Below the pieces are notes generated by a model. The model did no database searches, was not told where the DNA came from, and saw only the letters and a list, made by a program, of their open reading frames with translations. From contig NC_018870.1 of NCBI RefSeq assembly GCF_000305935.1, positions 2,403,001 to 2,467,000 on the forward strand: 64,000 nucleotides of DNA. The letters run 5' to 3'. Source of the stretch: Thermacetogenium phaeum DSM 12270. Its GTDB lineage: Bacteria > Bacillota > DSM-12270 > Thermacetogeniales > Thermacetogeniaceae. Positions 7,760-17,304 of this stretch are shown piece after piece (within the stretch, counting starts at the first letter, position 1; each line of letters starts with the position of its first letter). Both the position numbers and the translations under genes were made by a program.

Positions 7760-8853
7760 TCCTTTCCGCTCAAGAGCACAACGGCAAGCTCGCCGATTTC
7801 CTCGGGAGTCAGGCCGACACCGGGCTTGAGCAGGGTCTTGATGGGCACATCCATGCCGTAGAGGTTATCCCGGACGATTTTCAGGAGCTGGCCGTAGGCA
7901 GATTCCACAACCAACAGCTGCTTCGCCTGGGCGGCCGCCTGACGCAGCTGCTCTTTAGGAAAAGGCCTTAAAGTAATCGGCCGGAAGTAGCCGATTTTCT
8001 TGCCCTCTGCAGCCATTTCTTGAACTGCCATGGCGGCGGAACGGAAGACAACGCCGTGGGCTATGACCAGCAGATCGGCACCGTCGGTATTAAAGGTGTC
8101 ATATTCCATTATCTCAGGAGCGGCTTTTTCATACTCCTCTATATCCCGTTCCAGGACCTCCAGCAGCTCCTCCTCGACGTTGTAGGTGTTGCGGAGATGG
8201 GCCGGGGGCCTGTCCACCCCGGGGGTCCCGGATCGGCCGAGAAAGGGTTCCGTAGGAACCATCTCTATGCCGCGGGCGACGGGATCGTAGATATACAACG
8301 ATTCCCTCATCTTGGCCTGGTAGCCGTCGGAAAGCACGAATGTGGGAAAACGGTACTTCCAGGCCGTGTTGAAGGCCTTAATCGTGTAGTCATAAAGCTC
8401 CTGGTGCGACGATGTTGAATAGACAACCCGCAGCCCCTCCCCGTTGCCGCCGTAGCAGGTGAGGGTAACCTCCTGCTGGGAGTAGATCACCGTAGCGGTG
8501 GATGGGCCACCGCGCTGCTGAATGACAACGACTGTAGGGATGCGCATGGCTTCCGCCATCGACATCGGTTCCTGCATCAGCACGTTCCCCGGCCCGGCGG
8601 TGGCGGTGAAGGCGCGCTTGCCCGAGAGCACACCGCCAATCGTGGTGAACCCGGCAGACAGCTCGTCCTCAGTCTGCAGAAACTTCCTCTTGTAGCGCGG
8701 GGCGAGCCTCGTCCAGTACTGCATGATCTCGTTTTGCGGGGTGATCGGGTAGCCGTACATGATCTCGGCTCCGGCGGCCAGGGCAGCCCAGGCCACCGCC
8801 TCGTTCCCGGTCATAAAGACCTTGCGCTCCCCTTCGACAGGTTTGGAATCCAT
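7750..8853 (-). CDS. 2-oxoacid:ferredoxin oxidoreductase alpha subunit
   Basis: 367 aa, first gene of the four-subunit operon. Contains the N-terminal MTGNEAVAWAALAAGAEIMY and YGYPITPQNEI (Pyr domain), TEDELSAG, and TATAGPGNVLMQEPMSMAEA, as in KorA/VorA. The start has an AGAGGTGG ribosome site. Alpha and beta together bind TPP. Such enzymes act on 2-oxoglutarate, branched-chain or aryl 2-oxoacids. The nearby iorA/paaK hint at aryl acids, but this is inference. A roughly 107-base gap separates it from ubiX upstream. Confidence 0.92.
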   Translation of the reverse strand: MDSKPVEGERKVFMTGNEAVAWAALAAGAEIMYGYPITPQNEIMQYWTRLAPRYKRKFLQTEDELSAGFTTIGGVLSGKRAFTATAGPGNVLMQEPMSMAEAMRIPTVVVIQQRGGPSTATVIYSQQEVTLTCYGGNGEGLRVVYSTSSHQELYDYTIKAFNTAWKYRFPTFVLSDGYQAKMRESLYIYDPVARGIEMVPTEPFLGRSGTPGVDRPPAHLRNTYNVEEELLEVLERDIEEYEKAAPEIMEYDTFNTDGADLLVIAHGVVFRSAAMAVQEMAAEGKKIGYFRPITLRPFPKEQLRQAAAQAKQLLVVESAYGQLLKIVRDNLYGMDVPIKTLLKPGVGLTPEEIGELAVVLLSGKECD

Positions 8854-8960
8854 AAAGAATCCACCTCTTTGTACTTGGAATAGAGAAGAACAACAAGGGT
8901 CAGATAGAGCTTTTTAATTCATGCAACCTGCACTCACTGCGGTGCTCCATCCGAAATCTA

Positions 8961-9557
8961 TCACAGTCCCTGTTCGGACTTGATTTCCACCAATTCACCC
9001 CAGCGCCGCGTGTAGTTGTTGGGTATCTCCAGAAGATCCAGAATCCTGCTTACGAGATGCATGACCAGATCATCAATGGTTTGCGGCCTGTTATAGAAAG
9101 CCGGCACCGGGGGAACAATGATCGCGCCGGCCCTGGTCAGCTTGAGCAGGTTCTCAAGATGGATCTCGTTCAACGGGGTCTCCCTGGCTACGAGGATAAG
9201 GCGGCGCCGCTCCTTCAAAATGACATCGGCAGCCCGGGCCACCAGGTTATCCGTATAGCCGTGCGCAACGGCGGCGACGGTTTTCATACTGCAGGGGACG
9301 ATCACCATTCCGGAAACAGGAAAGGAACCGCTTGCAATGCGTGCTCCGACATCCTCCACATCATAGCAGTAGTCGGCCATCTTCATAACCTGCTCCGGTT
9401 GATAAGGCGTTTCCAGGGATATCGTCTTCTCGGCCCAGCGGCTCATAACGAGATGGGTCTCCACCCCTTCGCTATCGCGCAGAGCCTCGAGCGTTCTGAT
9501 CCCGTAGATCGCTCCGGTAGCGCCGGTTATGGCAACGATCAACCTTTTTTTTGCCAT
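8961..9557 (-). CDS. ubiX: UbiX-family flavin prenyltransferase
   Basis: 198 aa. Makes prenylated FMN, the cofactor of UbiD decarboxylases, from FMNH2 and dimethylallyl phosphate. Flavin-binding TGATGAIYG (11-19), VPCSMKTVAAVAHGYTDNL and RETPLNEIHLENLLKL motifs are present, and length is normal. ATG follows AAGGAGAGG. A UbiD homologue lies 4.2 kb upstream in the same direction, so this gene most likely supplies its cofactor. The type 2 IPP isomerase nearby could in principle feed the dimethylallyl donor pool. Confidence 0.93.
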   Translation of the reverse strand: MAKKRLIVAITGATGAIYGIRTLEALRDSEGVETHLVMSRWAEKTISLETPYQPEQVMKMADYCYDVEDVGARIASGSFPVSGMVIVPCSMKTVAAVAHGYTDNLVARAADVILKERRRLILVARETPLNEIHLENLLKLTRAGAIIVPPVPAFYNRPQTIDDLVMHLVSRILDLLEIPNNYTRRWGELVEIKSEQGL

Positions 9558-9611
9558 CTCGCCTCTCCTTTTGAAAGTGATATCTTTTGCCCACCCATTG
9601 ATACCGGCATA

Positions 9612-10526
9612 CTATGATTTTGCCCCGGCACCATCCACCCTCTCCGGCAATTGCTCTTTCTTATTCTGAGAGGAAAGGACGATGCCGATGAGCACGAAAA
9701 AACACCCGATCAACTGATAATAGTGAATCTCTTCCCGGAGGAACAGAGCCGCGATAACCATGGCGAAAACAGGTATCAGGTTGTAGAAAATTGCGGCAAC
9801 GGCAACTCCGAGACGGTGGATCCCCGTGTACCACCAGATTAAAGCGATAACAGAAGCAAACAGTCCGAGATACAGCATCCCTGAAACCACAGGCCAGGTT
9901 AAAGCGGCAAAATTATAGTCCCTCAATTCCAGAGCAGCGGCAATCAGACAAAATGGCAGCGCCGCCAGCGTGCTGTAAGCAACGGTTTCCATCGGGCCTG
10001 TTGTTTGCATCACCTTTTTCCCGTAAACCGAAAAAAACGCCCAGATAACGGTATCCGCCAGGACGATCAGGTCTCCATTGTTGAACGACAGATTAACGAT
10101 GTTTGCCCAGGAGCCGTGACTGGCTATCAAAAAAATGCCGGCTAAGGATATCAAAGCTCCCAGATACTGTTGCATAGAAACCTTTTCGCTCAGCATAAGA
10201 ACGCCCATAAATATCGTCACAATCGGGCAAAAAGCATTGATAATTGTGGCATTAACGGCGCTGGTGTAGCGCAAACTGGTATAGATAAGGCTGTTGAACA
10301 AAAACACACCGGTTAAGCCTAAAATCAAAAACTGCACAAAACTACCTGCAGGAGGGAGCTTCCTGCGCCTGGACAGCAGCCAGCCGCCCAAAATTATGGA
10401 CGCCAGCAAGGCACGGCAGGCCATTATGGTAAACGGGGGTACGGATGCCGCCAGGGCCTTTCCGATAATAAAGTTTGTACTCCAGATAAGGGATACACCC
10501 AACAGCATGAGATAGGCACCAAGCAC
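9612..10526 (-). CDS. EamA/DMT-family membrane transporter
   Basis: 304 aa, about ten hydrophobic segments arranged as two EamA repeats, starting MLGAYLMLLGVSLIWSTNFIIGKALA. The second repeat begins near GDLIVLADTVIWAFFSVYGKKV. Ends with a short charged cytoplasmic tail. Family members move small metabolites or amino acids, often outward. Placed between the TRAP genes and ubiX, it may export a product of the local pathway, but the substrate cannot be read. Confidence 0.87.
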   Translation of the reverse strand: MLGAYLMLLGVSLIWSTNFIIGKALAASVPPFTIMACRALLASIILGGWLLSRRRKLPPAGSFVQFLILGLTGVFLFNSLIYTSLRYTSAVNATIINAFCPIVTIFMGVLMLSEKVSMQQYLGALISLAGIFLIASHGSWANIVNLSFNNGDLIVLADTVIWAFFSVYGKKVMQTTGPMETVAYSTLAALPFCLIAAALELRDYNFAALTWPVVSGMLYLGLFASVIALIWWYTGIHRLGVAVAAIFYNLIPVFAMVIAALFLREEIHYYQLIGCFFVLIGIVLSSQNKKEQLPERVDGAGAKS

Positions 10527-10727
10527 GAGTAGCTCCCCTTTACCTCTGTTATTAGTTAAGTTACTCAGCTAGTGAGAATTTACCATCTGCGCCCTCAAAA
10601 ACTCGAATCGACTTGGGCCTGGCTAGATCTCGCTGATCATGTACATCCAAAAGCCGGCGCCACGAGTGTACCCCCTAAAACAGATATTATTGTACCTCAA
10701 ATTCAAAGCAGGTTGCTAATAGCATCC

Positions 10728-11990
10728 CTACTGCACCATCGACATCTTCGGCAGCCAGAGGTACAGCTGCGGGAAGTATGTGATGATGATCAAGGCTATA
10801 ATAAACACGACAAAGAAGGGCGGGACCGCCCTGGCAATATCCTCCAAACGCCTCTTGAAAATACTTTGGATTACATACAAATTCAAGCCGAACGGCGGCG
10901 TGAACATACCGATGGCCAGGTTCACCGTAAAGACGATCCCGAGATGCAGGAGATCGATCCCCAGTGAAGCCGCTACCGGTGCCACGACAGGCGCCAGGAC
11001 CAGCACTGCCGACGTGGGATCGAAAAAGCAGCCGACGATTATCAAAATAACGTTCAGAAGCATCAGGAACATAAGCGGGCTCAGCCCGTTTAAGGCCTGC
11101 TTCAGCATCTCCGGCACCTGGGCCATCGCCAGCGCCTGGGAGAAGACCGTGCTGGCAGCTATCAGAATAAAGATCTGCCCGGTTAGTTTGGTTGTGTCCT
11201 TGATACATTCCTTTATCACAGGAGGTTTCAGCTCCTTGTAAAAGAGGAACGGCAGCAGGAAAGCGTAAACTGCCGAGACCGCTCCCGCCTCGGTCGGGGT
11301 AAATGCCCCTTTGTAGATCCCGCCCAGCACGATAACGGGGAGTATCAACACCGGCAGTCCCTTTAATGTCATTTTGGCAGCGTATTTGAGATCAAACTTG
11401 ACATCTTGACCTGCGGGCTTGCTCACAAACCAGATGTAACTGCACAGGCAGACGCCGATAATGATAGCGGGCACCACCCCGGCCAGAAACAGGGCTCCGA
11501 TGGAGGCATTGGTTGCCGTCGCGAACAGGATCATATTAATGCTCGGCGGCATGACGATGGCCAGGGCGCCTGCAGAGGCGAACATACCAAGCGCGAACTT
11601 TTCGCTGTTGCTCTTCGAAACAACAGGAAACATAACCCTTCCTATAGTACCCGCAGCCGCCGGAGCCGAACCGGACATGGCACCGAAAAGCTCGTTGGCA
11701 AGAATGGCGGCGATCGGAATCCCGCCCCTTACCTTAACCAGCCAGGGCGTAAAACTCTTCACCAGCCTGTCCGCAAAAGAACTCTTTTCCATGAAGGACC
11801 CGGCCAACAGGAAAAAGGGGACCGCCGTCAAAGTGAACTTGGCGACACCGTCGTACAGCCCTGTGATGACCATATCGATCGGGATCTGCTGCACTATCAG
11901 CAGGATGTACAGCCCGGCTCCCAGAAGACCGACATAAATGGGCAGGCCCATAACAATGCAGATTATGAGGATGGCTATACCCCAGAACAT
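10728..11990 (-). CDS. dctM: TRAP transporter large permease, DctM type
   Basis: 420-aa polytopic membrane protein with the DctM signatures GLPIYVGLLGAGLYILLI at the N terminus and AGALAIVMPPSINMILFA, LPVIVLGGIYKGAFTPTEAGAVSAVY and FDPTSAVLVLAPVVAPVA later. It forms the sodium- or proton-coupled channel of a tripartite carboxylate importer. Starts inside the end of dctQ (16-base overlap). Last gene of the TRAP set, and an intergenic space of about 200 bases with nothing recognisable follows. Confidence 0.94.
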   Translation of the reverse strand: MFWGIAILIICIVMGLPIYVGLLGAGLYILLIVQQIPIDMVITGLYDGVAKFTLTAVPFFLLAGSFMEKSSFADRLVKSFTPWLVKVRGGIPIAAILANELFGAMSGSAPAAAGTIGRVMFPVVSKSNSEKFALGMFASAGALAIVMPPSINMILFATATNASIGALFLAGVVPAIIIGVCLCSYIWFVSKPAGQDVKFDLKYAAKMTLKGLPVLILPVIVLGGIYKGAFTPTEAGAVSAVYAFLLPFLFYKELKPPVIKECIKDTTKLTGQIFILIAASTVFSQALAMAQVPEMLKQALNGLSPLMFLMLLNVILIIVGCFFDPTSAVLVLAPVVAPVAASLGIDLLHLGIVFTVNLAIGMFTPPFGLNLYVIQSIFKRRLEDIARAVPPFFVVFIIALIIITYFPQLYLWLPKMSMVQ

Positions 11991-12532
11991 GTGCCCTCAT
12001 CCTCCTTCATCCCGACGACCTCCGCTGCAGGGGCATCAGTGATGGGATGCACCAGTCTCGCCATTATCATGCAGGCGAGCGCCAGAGGGATGACCAGGTA
12101 GGCGATCCACAAGGGGAAACCGATCGCTTGGGTGGTCATATTTAATTCCCCGTTGCGCATCACGATGACCATTCCGGCGTAGAGGAGATACCCGCTCAGA
12201 AAAACGGTTACCGCACACCTCAACACGTCAACGGCACGTCTGACCTTTTCCCCCAATGCCCGGTATAGGGCGGTCATCGCCAGCTGTTCATTGTCATTTT
12301 CCAGCAGCCCCTGGGAGAGATAGACCATCCAGACCAGGGCCAAAACGCTGACCTCTTCCCCCCAGACGAAAGGCCTGCTGAAGACATAGCGGGCGACAAC
12401 ATTAATAAAAGCGCTTGCGGTACATACCAGCAGTAAGACGCCAGAAATGCTATCCAGGCATGTTAATATCCTTCGGAGATGCTTTCGCAGCTGGACCACA
12501 GATTTCTTCGCTCCTTTAAAGTAAATTGCCAT
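11975..12532 (-). CDS. dctQ: TRAP transporter small permease, DctQ type
   Basis: 185 aa, four hydrophobic segments. Family features RYVFSRPFVWGEEVSVLALVWMVYLSQG and a C-terminal GFPLWIAYLVIPLALACMI are visible. The annotated ATG lacks a good ribosome site. A GTG 33 bases inside the gene follows AAAGGAG and could be the true start. Partner of DctM, with which it overlaps. Confidence 0.9.
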   Translation of the reverse strand: MAIYFKGAKKSVVQLRKHLRRILTCLDSISGVLLLVCTASAFINVVARYVFSRPFVWGEEVSVLALVWMVYLSQGLLENDNEQLAMTALYRALGEKVRRAVDVLRCAVTVFLSGYLLYAGMVIVMRNGELNMTTQAIGFPLWIAYLVIPLALACMIMARLVHPITDAPAAEVVGMKEDEGTCSGV

Positions 12533-12545
12533 CCGCTGACTGCCT

Positions 12546-12580
12546 GCGGGGTGGCCGGCTTTGGAGACCGGCCACCCCGC
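12546..12580 (-). promoter_or_regulatory. Intercistronic hairpin between dctP and dctQ
   Basis: Perfect 13-bp GC-rich stem (12546-12558 with 12568-12580) and 9-base loop without a T-run. In periplasmic-binding-protein operons such hairpins usually protect the binding-protein mRNA and lower permease expression. That role is inferred here. Confidence 0.65.
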
Positions 12581-12588
12581 GGCTGAAA

Positions 12589-13632
12589 TTAACTACCTAT
12601 CGCTTTCTTGAGACTCTCATAGATCGGTTTGGCGTCCGGGTTATCCTTCAAAAACGTCTCGTGGACCACCTTGCTTGCTTCTTCAAGCTGGGCTCTCAGC
12701 TGGGGAGAGGCTTCGATTACCTGCACTCCTGCCGCCTTCATATCATCGAGGGCTTTCTGCTGCAGCTCCCTGGCAAACTTCTCAGCATTGGGCTGGATTT
12801 CCTTGGCGCTCTCCAGGATGATCTCCCTTAAGTCGGAGGGAAGCCCTTCAAGCCACTTCTTGTTCATCATAAATATTGTAACCTCGGCACCTTTCGGTTC
12901 GTAAAAGATGTATTTGGCCACTTCGTAGTATTTCCCCATCCAGAAGAACTGTGGAGCGCTTTCCAATCCGTCAATAGCTCCCTGCTGCAGTGCCGTGTAC
13001 AATTCCGGCACATCCATCGGAACCCCGGTACCACCCCAGCTGTTGATTTCATCGATCAGCACCTTTGCTCCCATGATGCGGACCTTTTTCCCTTTAAACG
13101 AATCCATGCTGTCGACGGGGAATTTCAGGAGTAAAACGCGGTCACCGTAGGAGTAAAAACTGGCGGCCACCAGACCGCGTTCCTCCAGGTAACTGCGCAA
13201 ATCATCGCCTGCCGGCCCGTTGAGCATTTCCGTCGCCGTCCAGACGTCGGGGAAAAAGTAGGGCAGGTCGACGACAGTCAAAACATCACAAAAGCCTCCC
13301 AGGAAAGCCGTGGGTTCCAACAGACCGTGAATGGTCCCGGCCTGCAGCCCCTGCAGCATCTGGGCGTTGCTTCCCAACTGACAAGACGGGTAAAGCTGCA
13401 CCTCTATCCTGCCGTTGCTCTTCTTCTCAACAACTTCCTTGAATAGTTCCATCTCGTGAGTTTGCGGATCATTGGTCGTCGGAGTGGCAACCCTCATTAC
13501 AACCTTTTTACCGCCGTCATTCGTTCCGCCTTTTGACTCGTTCTGACCCTGACTGCAACCGCCGAGAAAAACAACTACGGCAAAGATCAACAGGACAGGA
13601 AAGACGAACCAGGTAAACACCTTTTTCGGCAC
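12589..13632 (-). CDS. dctP: TRAP transporter substrate-binding lipoprotein, DctP type
   Basis: 347 aa. The N-terminal hydrophobic signal ends in the lipobox LGGC (Cys 26), so it is an extracytoplasmic lipoprotein. The mature part shows the DctP fold: VVMRVATPTTNDPQTHEMEL, then GRIEVQLYPSCQLGSNAQM and the conserved FKGKKVRIMGAKVLIDEI segment with the carboxylate-binding Arg. The PELYTALQQGAIDGLESAP segment is also family-typical. GTG start with GGGGG upstream. It determines which acid the TRAP system imports. Its place beside ubiD suggests an unsaturated, hydroxylated or cyclic carboxylate. Confidence 0.94.
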   Translation of the reverse strand: MPKKVFTWFVFPVLLIFAVVVFLGGCSQGQNESKGGTNDGGKKVVMRVATPTTNDPQTHEMELFKEVVEKKSNGRIEVQLYPSCQLGSNAQMLQGLQAGTIHGLLEPTAFLGGFCDVLTVVDLPYFFPDVWTATEMLNGPAGDDLRSYLEERGLVAASFYSYGDRVLLLKFPVDSMDSFKGKKVRIMGAKVLIDEINSWGGTGVPMDVPELYTALQQGAIDGLESAPQFFWMGKYYEVAKYIFYEPKGAEVTIFMMNKKWLEGLPSDLREIILESAKEIQPNAEKFARELQQKALDDMKAAGVQVIEASPQLRAQLEEASKVVHETFLKDNPDAKPIYESLKKAIGS

Positions 13633-13792
13633 TGGGTTAACCCCCTTCTTTTTTTATTTTTATAAAATGCTTTACCTGTTGGCAGGCAACTCTTGCACCC
13701 CTATCCCACTCAGTGCTCCTATTGCAGCCCCCCTATAAAAGGGGAGGGAAGCAGCGGCCAAAGGTCGCTCTTCCCGGGTTGAACGGCTCTTA

Positions 13793-15136
13793 TTACAGAT
13801 ACTGCGACAGATCCAGATCCTTTGCTCCGGGCACATTGACGGTTTCCGGCCACCCCTCGAGCGGCTTGGTGGCGTCGATGCCGATCTTGGTCACCAGCAG
13901 CTCATTGGTGCAGGTCGGGTCGAGAGCATTGGTCTTGGCGTTCGGGATGACGAAGACGTTGCCCTGCGGTCTTAAACGGGTGCTTAGCGCCAGCAGCACG
14001 GCGGAATCATTGAAGATGTCCACATCATCGTCGACAACCACACACAACTTAATGAACGGATCGGCGCCGATAGCTGCGGCGATAGCGTTCTTGGCTTCCC
14101 CTTCATGCCGCTTCTTGATGCTGATATAGCAGGTGAAACGGCAGCAGCCGGACGGAGGCATATAAACATCCTTCACCGTTGGGCAGGCGGCCCGGACGGT
14201 CCGGTAGATGGTGCTCAACCGCGGCGTCCCACCGAGGAGTTGGTGATCGATGTGGCCGGAGAAAACATCCAGGTAGATCGGGTTCTTGCGCATGGTTATG
14301 GCAGTGATCCTGATAAACGGGTTTTCCCTGACCTTGCCGTAAACGGTGGTGTATTCCCCGAAGGGCCCGTCCATCGCCGTATCTCCCGGGTAGATCATTC
14401 CCTCGAGAACAATCTCGGCATCCGCCGGAACCTCTAAATCAACGGTCTTGCATTTTACCAGGCGCAGCGGCTCCTGCATATAACCGCCCATAATGGTGTA
14501 CTCGTCCACACCGTACGGCACAAAACTGAGCGCTCCCATGTAGACAAGGGGGTGATGGCCTATGGTTATGGCCACAGGCTCCGGCTCTCCCCTGTCCATG
14601 TACTTGTCGAAGATCAGGCGTCCATGACCGGTCTCAGCCAGGTGAATGCCGATCTGGTTTTTACCCTGCAGCATATGCCTGTAAATACCCACGTTGCGGA
14701 TACCCGTCTCCGGGTCCTTGCCAACCAGCATACCGGCGGTGATGTACGGCCCGGCGTCCTTTTCGTTATGGGTGAACAGCGGCAGTTTGGTCAAATCGAC
14801 CTGATCCCCGGTCCAGACGACTTCCTGCACAGGGGCATCTTCAACCATTACCGGCTCCAGGGGATTGGCTTCCCTTTCCCGCAGCACCCTGTTCAGGTCT
14901 TCCCCTGTCGTGCCGAAGGCCATGGCAATGCGCTCACGGTCCGCAAAAAGGTTGCTGACCACGGGGATATCTGAATCCTTAACTTTTTCGAATAAAACTG
15001 CAGGATACTTCCGCTGCTCCTCCAGCTTCTGGAGCACACCGGTAGCCTCGAACTTCGGAGCGACCTCTTTTTTCACCCTGACCAGATGCTCACTATTATT
15101 TTCCAGTGACTTCAAAAATGACCTGAGATCGTACAT
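13793..15136 (-). CDS. UbiD-family (de)carboxylase
   Basis: 447 aa, prenylated-FMN-dependent decarboxylase. The catalytic segment DGPFGEYTTVYG (about 256-267) gives acidic residues Asp256 and Glu261, and Arg153 in IRNVGIYRH matches the UbiD R-(E/D)-E triad. ATG follows AAGGAGG. Neighbours are a TRAP binding protein downstream and a PreA-like oxidoreductase upstream, and UbiX is in the same region. UbiD relatives act on aromatic, heteroaromatic or alpha,beta-unsaturated acids. An archaeal branch decarboxylates trans-anhydromevalonate phosphate. Function here is likely catabolic, with unknown substrate. Confidence 0.9.
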   Translation of the reverse strand: MYDLRSFLKSLENNSEHLVRVKKEVAPKFEATGVLQKLEEQRKYPAVLFEKVKDSDIPVVSNLFADRERIAMAFGTTGEDLNRVLREREANPLEPVMVEDAPVQEVVWTGDQVDLTKLPLFTHNEKDAGPYITAGMLVGKDPETGIRNVGIYRHMLQGKNQIGIHLAETGHGRLIFDKYMDRGEPEPVAITIGHHPLVYMGALSFVPYGVDEYTIMGGYMQEPLRLVKCKTVDLEVPADAEIVLEGMIYPGDTAMDGPFGEYTTVYGKVRENPFIRITAITMRKNPIYLDVFSGHIDHQLLGGTPRLSTIYRTVRAACPTVKDVYMPPSGCCRFTCYISIKKRHEGEAKNAIAAAIGADPFIKLCVVVDDDVDIFNDSAVLLALSTRLRPQGNVFVIPNAKTNALDPTCTNELLVTKIGIDATKPLEGWPETVNVPGAKDLDLSQYL

Positions 15137-15205
15137 CCATTAATCCTCCTTATATAATTGGTACTACCCTAACTAATATTGGGTTGCACGACATTAACAG
15201 TTTAA

Positions 15206-16399
15206 CTATTTGCCCTTGCTCATGGAGACGGCGTTCTGCGGGCAGACTTCCATGCACATTCCGCAGCCATCGCATACCTCGGGGTTGACTATCGCTCCCG
15301 CTTTCGTCAGCTTGATGGCAGCATAGAAGCAGCTCCTGATGCAGGTACCGCATTTGTTGCACTTCTTGAAGTCTACTACCGCATGTACCCCTTCCGGCTC
15401 CCTCTCGATGTCTCTCGTCTTCAGTATGTTCGGCAGCGCCACCCCCCGAATCTCGTCCAGCGAGCTGTAGCCCTTGCTGTCCAGCCAGGCGTTGATGTTC
15501 TCTACCCACTTCTTGCTGATGTTGTAACCCTGCAGCATGATCCCCGCACCAGACTGCACCAGACTGGCCCCTACCATTGTGTAGCGGATGATGTCCTGCC
15601 AGTCCCATACTCCCAATCCGGCTATGATCGGAATGTTCAGCCTCCTCGCCGCCTGGCTCACTATCTTCAGCCCGTAGCCGATGAGGTAGGGCCCTCCCCA
15701 GCCTCCCATGGCTCCGGGACCAATCGGCCTGGCCGTCTCAATGTCAATCATGATCCCCGATAAGCGGGCCGAAAGATTGACCGCCATCGCTCCCGCTTTC
15801 TCCACTTCTTCCGCTATCGCTACCGGATCCGCTGCCTGCGGCGAAATCTTCACGCTGAACGGTTTCTTCAGTATCCCGGCACACAGTTTGGTGATCTCAG
15901 GACAGAGTTCTACCGCCCCAGCTCCCATCTTCACTCCCATGTCCGCCGCAAAGGGGCAGGAGACGTTCAGTTCTACCCAGTCCGCTTTGGTCTCATTGAC
16001 CATCTTGCACATGGCCTCCCATTCGTCCATGGTCGCACCCGATAGGCTGGCCATGATTACCCCTTCGTCTCCTACCATGTCCTTCGCTTTGTTGATGTCG
16101 TCCATGTACTCTTCGTACCCATAGTGCGAGCACTCTTCCAGCGAGTGCAGGGTGAAGGCGTGCGGCAGTTCGTTCGGATACCCCGGGTAATCTTTGTAGT
16201 CAAACAGTTTGAACCGCGGCCGCGGAAATTTCCGCCCCAGTTTACCACTCTCGCCAAACAGCGACTTCGCTATGGCTCCCGCCGCACCTCCGTCAATACC
16301 CCTCTTCATCCCATACCTGTCCATCGTCGGTGTCGCCGATGCCAATATCACCGGATTCTTAAACTTTACTCCCGCTACTTCTACACTCAGATCCGCCAT
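15206..16399 (-). CDS. PreA-like FMN/4Fe-4S oxidoreductase (dihydroorotate/dihydropyrimidine dehydrogenase type), copy 1
   Basis: 397 aa. TIM-barrel domain with VKFKNPVILASATPTMDRYG, WVELNVSCPF (FMN/substrate loop) and a phosphate-binding IPIIAGLGVWDWQDIIRYTMVGASLVQSGAG. A C-terminal ferredoxin domain carries CNKCGTCIRSC and CDGCGMCMEVC. Likely exchanges electrons between ferredoxin/NAD partners and an unsaturated substrate. Nearly identical to the gene at 23165-24358: I find three base differences, one changing the last residue Lys to Arg. First gene of the transcription unit preA1-ubiD-dctPQM, with operator-like palindrome upstream. It is not a housekeeping PyrD by context. Confidence 0.87.
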   Translation of the reverse strand: MADLSVEVAGVKFKNPVILASATPTMDRYGMKRGIDGGAAGAIAKSLFGESGKLGRKFPRPRFKLFDYKDYPGYPNELPHAFTLHSLEECSHYGYEEYMDDINKAKDMVGDEGVIMASLSGATMDEWEAMCKMVNETKADWVELNVSCPFAADMGVKMGAGAVELCPEITKLCAGILKKPFSVKISPQAADPVAIAEEVEKAGAMAVNLSARLSGIMIDIETARPIGPGAMGGWGGPYLIGYGLKIVSQAARRLNIPIIAGLGVWDWQDIIRYTMVGASLVQSGAGIMLQGYNISKKWVENINAWLDSKGYSSLDEIRGVALPNILKTRDIEREPEGVHAVVDFKKCNKCGTCIRSCFYAAIKLTKAGAIVNPEVCDGCGMCMEVCPQNAVSMSKGK

Positions 16400-16571
16400 G
16401 TCTCTTCCTCCTTATTAAAAATCTAAACTTAAAATTGGATAGCTTTGTAATAAGAACTCATCCCTCCGACGACCCTTTGCTCTCCTGCTACCACCTCCAC
16501 AGCTGAATTTATCTGCAGGGGTACGACAATAATACAGCAGTTATACTATGTATATACTGCCAACATACCCC

Positions 16572-16581
16572 TTGTATACAA
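16572..16581. promoter_or_regulatory. GntR-type operator palindrome upstream of preA copy 1
   Basis: Perfect palindrome TTGTATACAA, the half-site arrangement used by FadR/FCD-subfamily GntR regulators such as MatR. It lies 24 bases past the gntR stop and 173 bases before preA1, in the only sizeable gap that can hold the promoter of preA1-ubiD-dctPQM. Confidence 0.6.
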
Positions 16582-16604
16582 TTGGAAGTAAAAAATCCTG
16601 CCCC

Positions 16605-17258
16605 CTAGCGGAATACCTCCGACGTCTTTCTACACACCTCAATTGTGCTCTCCTTAACATTCCTAAGGTGCTGCCTCAACAGCCGCTCGGCCTCTTCGAG
16701 ATCACGCATCTTGAGAGCAGCTACAATTTCTAGGTGCTCCTGCTTGGACTGCTGGAGCCTGTGCGGTTTCATGGCGGCGATATGGCGCAGCCTTTCCATT
16801 TGGGAATTAAGGTTATTGAGAATTTGAGCCAGGCGGCGGTTGCCTCCGTGCTTGACGATCAGGTCATGCAGTCTGCGATCGCTGTCGTAAAACTTTTCAT
16901 TGGAACTATCGTACTCTAATGAACGCAACAGGATCTCTATTTCATATAGCTCCTCGTCGGTAATATCGTTGATCGCCGTCTTCAACGCCAGGACTTCCAG
17001 CGTCTCCCGCAGCGCAAAGATCTCCTCCAGGTCCTGTGTGGTAATTTCCTCAACAAAAGTACCCCGCAGCGGAATGTGCCGGACCAATCCCTCCGCCTCC
17101 AACTGCTTCAGGGCCTCCCGTACGGGAGTCCTGCTGATCCCCAGTACATTGGAGATCTCCTGTTCGGCTATCGCCACCCCCGGTGGCAACTTGTTGGTAA
17201 CGATGGCGTTGTACAGGTATTCATAAGCCTTCTGCTGCCGAGTATCTCTAACAACCAT
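16605..17258 (-). CDS. GntR-family transcriptional regulator, FCD domain
   Basis: 217 aa. N-terminal winged helix with LPPGVAIAEQEISNVLGISRTPVREALKQLEAEGLV (about 24-59) and LRGTFVEE. The C-terminal all-helical FCD ligand domain contains FALRETLEVLALKTA, a metal-binding DSDRRLHDLIVKHGGN and QEHLEIVAALK. FCD regulators usually sense an organic acid from the pathway they control. Placed between aconitase-X genes and preA1 in the same direction, with TTGTATACAA-like sites in front of both preA genes, it is the probable local repressor. Confidence 0.93.
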   Translation of the reverse strand: MVVRDTRQQKAYEYLYNAIVTNKLPPGVAIAEQEISNVLGISRTPVREALKQLEAEGLVRHIPLRGTFVEEITTQDLEEIFALRETLEVLALKTAINDITDEELYEIEILLRSLEYDSSNEKFYDSDRRLHDLIVKHGGNRRLAQILNNLNSQMERLRHIAAMKPHRLQQSKQEHLEIVAALKMRDLEEAERLLRQHLRNVKESTIEVCRKTSEVFR

Positions 17259-17287
17259 CCTCTTTCACCTGCGCTTGTGACGTAATG

Positions 17288-17304
17288 ACAAGCCTTAAGC
17301 TTGT
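17288..17304. promoter_or_regulatory. Inverted repeat upstream of gntR
   Basis: ACAAGC-N5-GCTTGT about 30 bases before the gntR start, inside a 274-base AT-rich gap after the aconitase X small subunit. Could be an autoregulatory operator. It does not match the TTGTATACAA sites. Nothing else is recognisable in the gap. Confidence 0.35.
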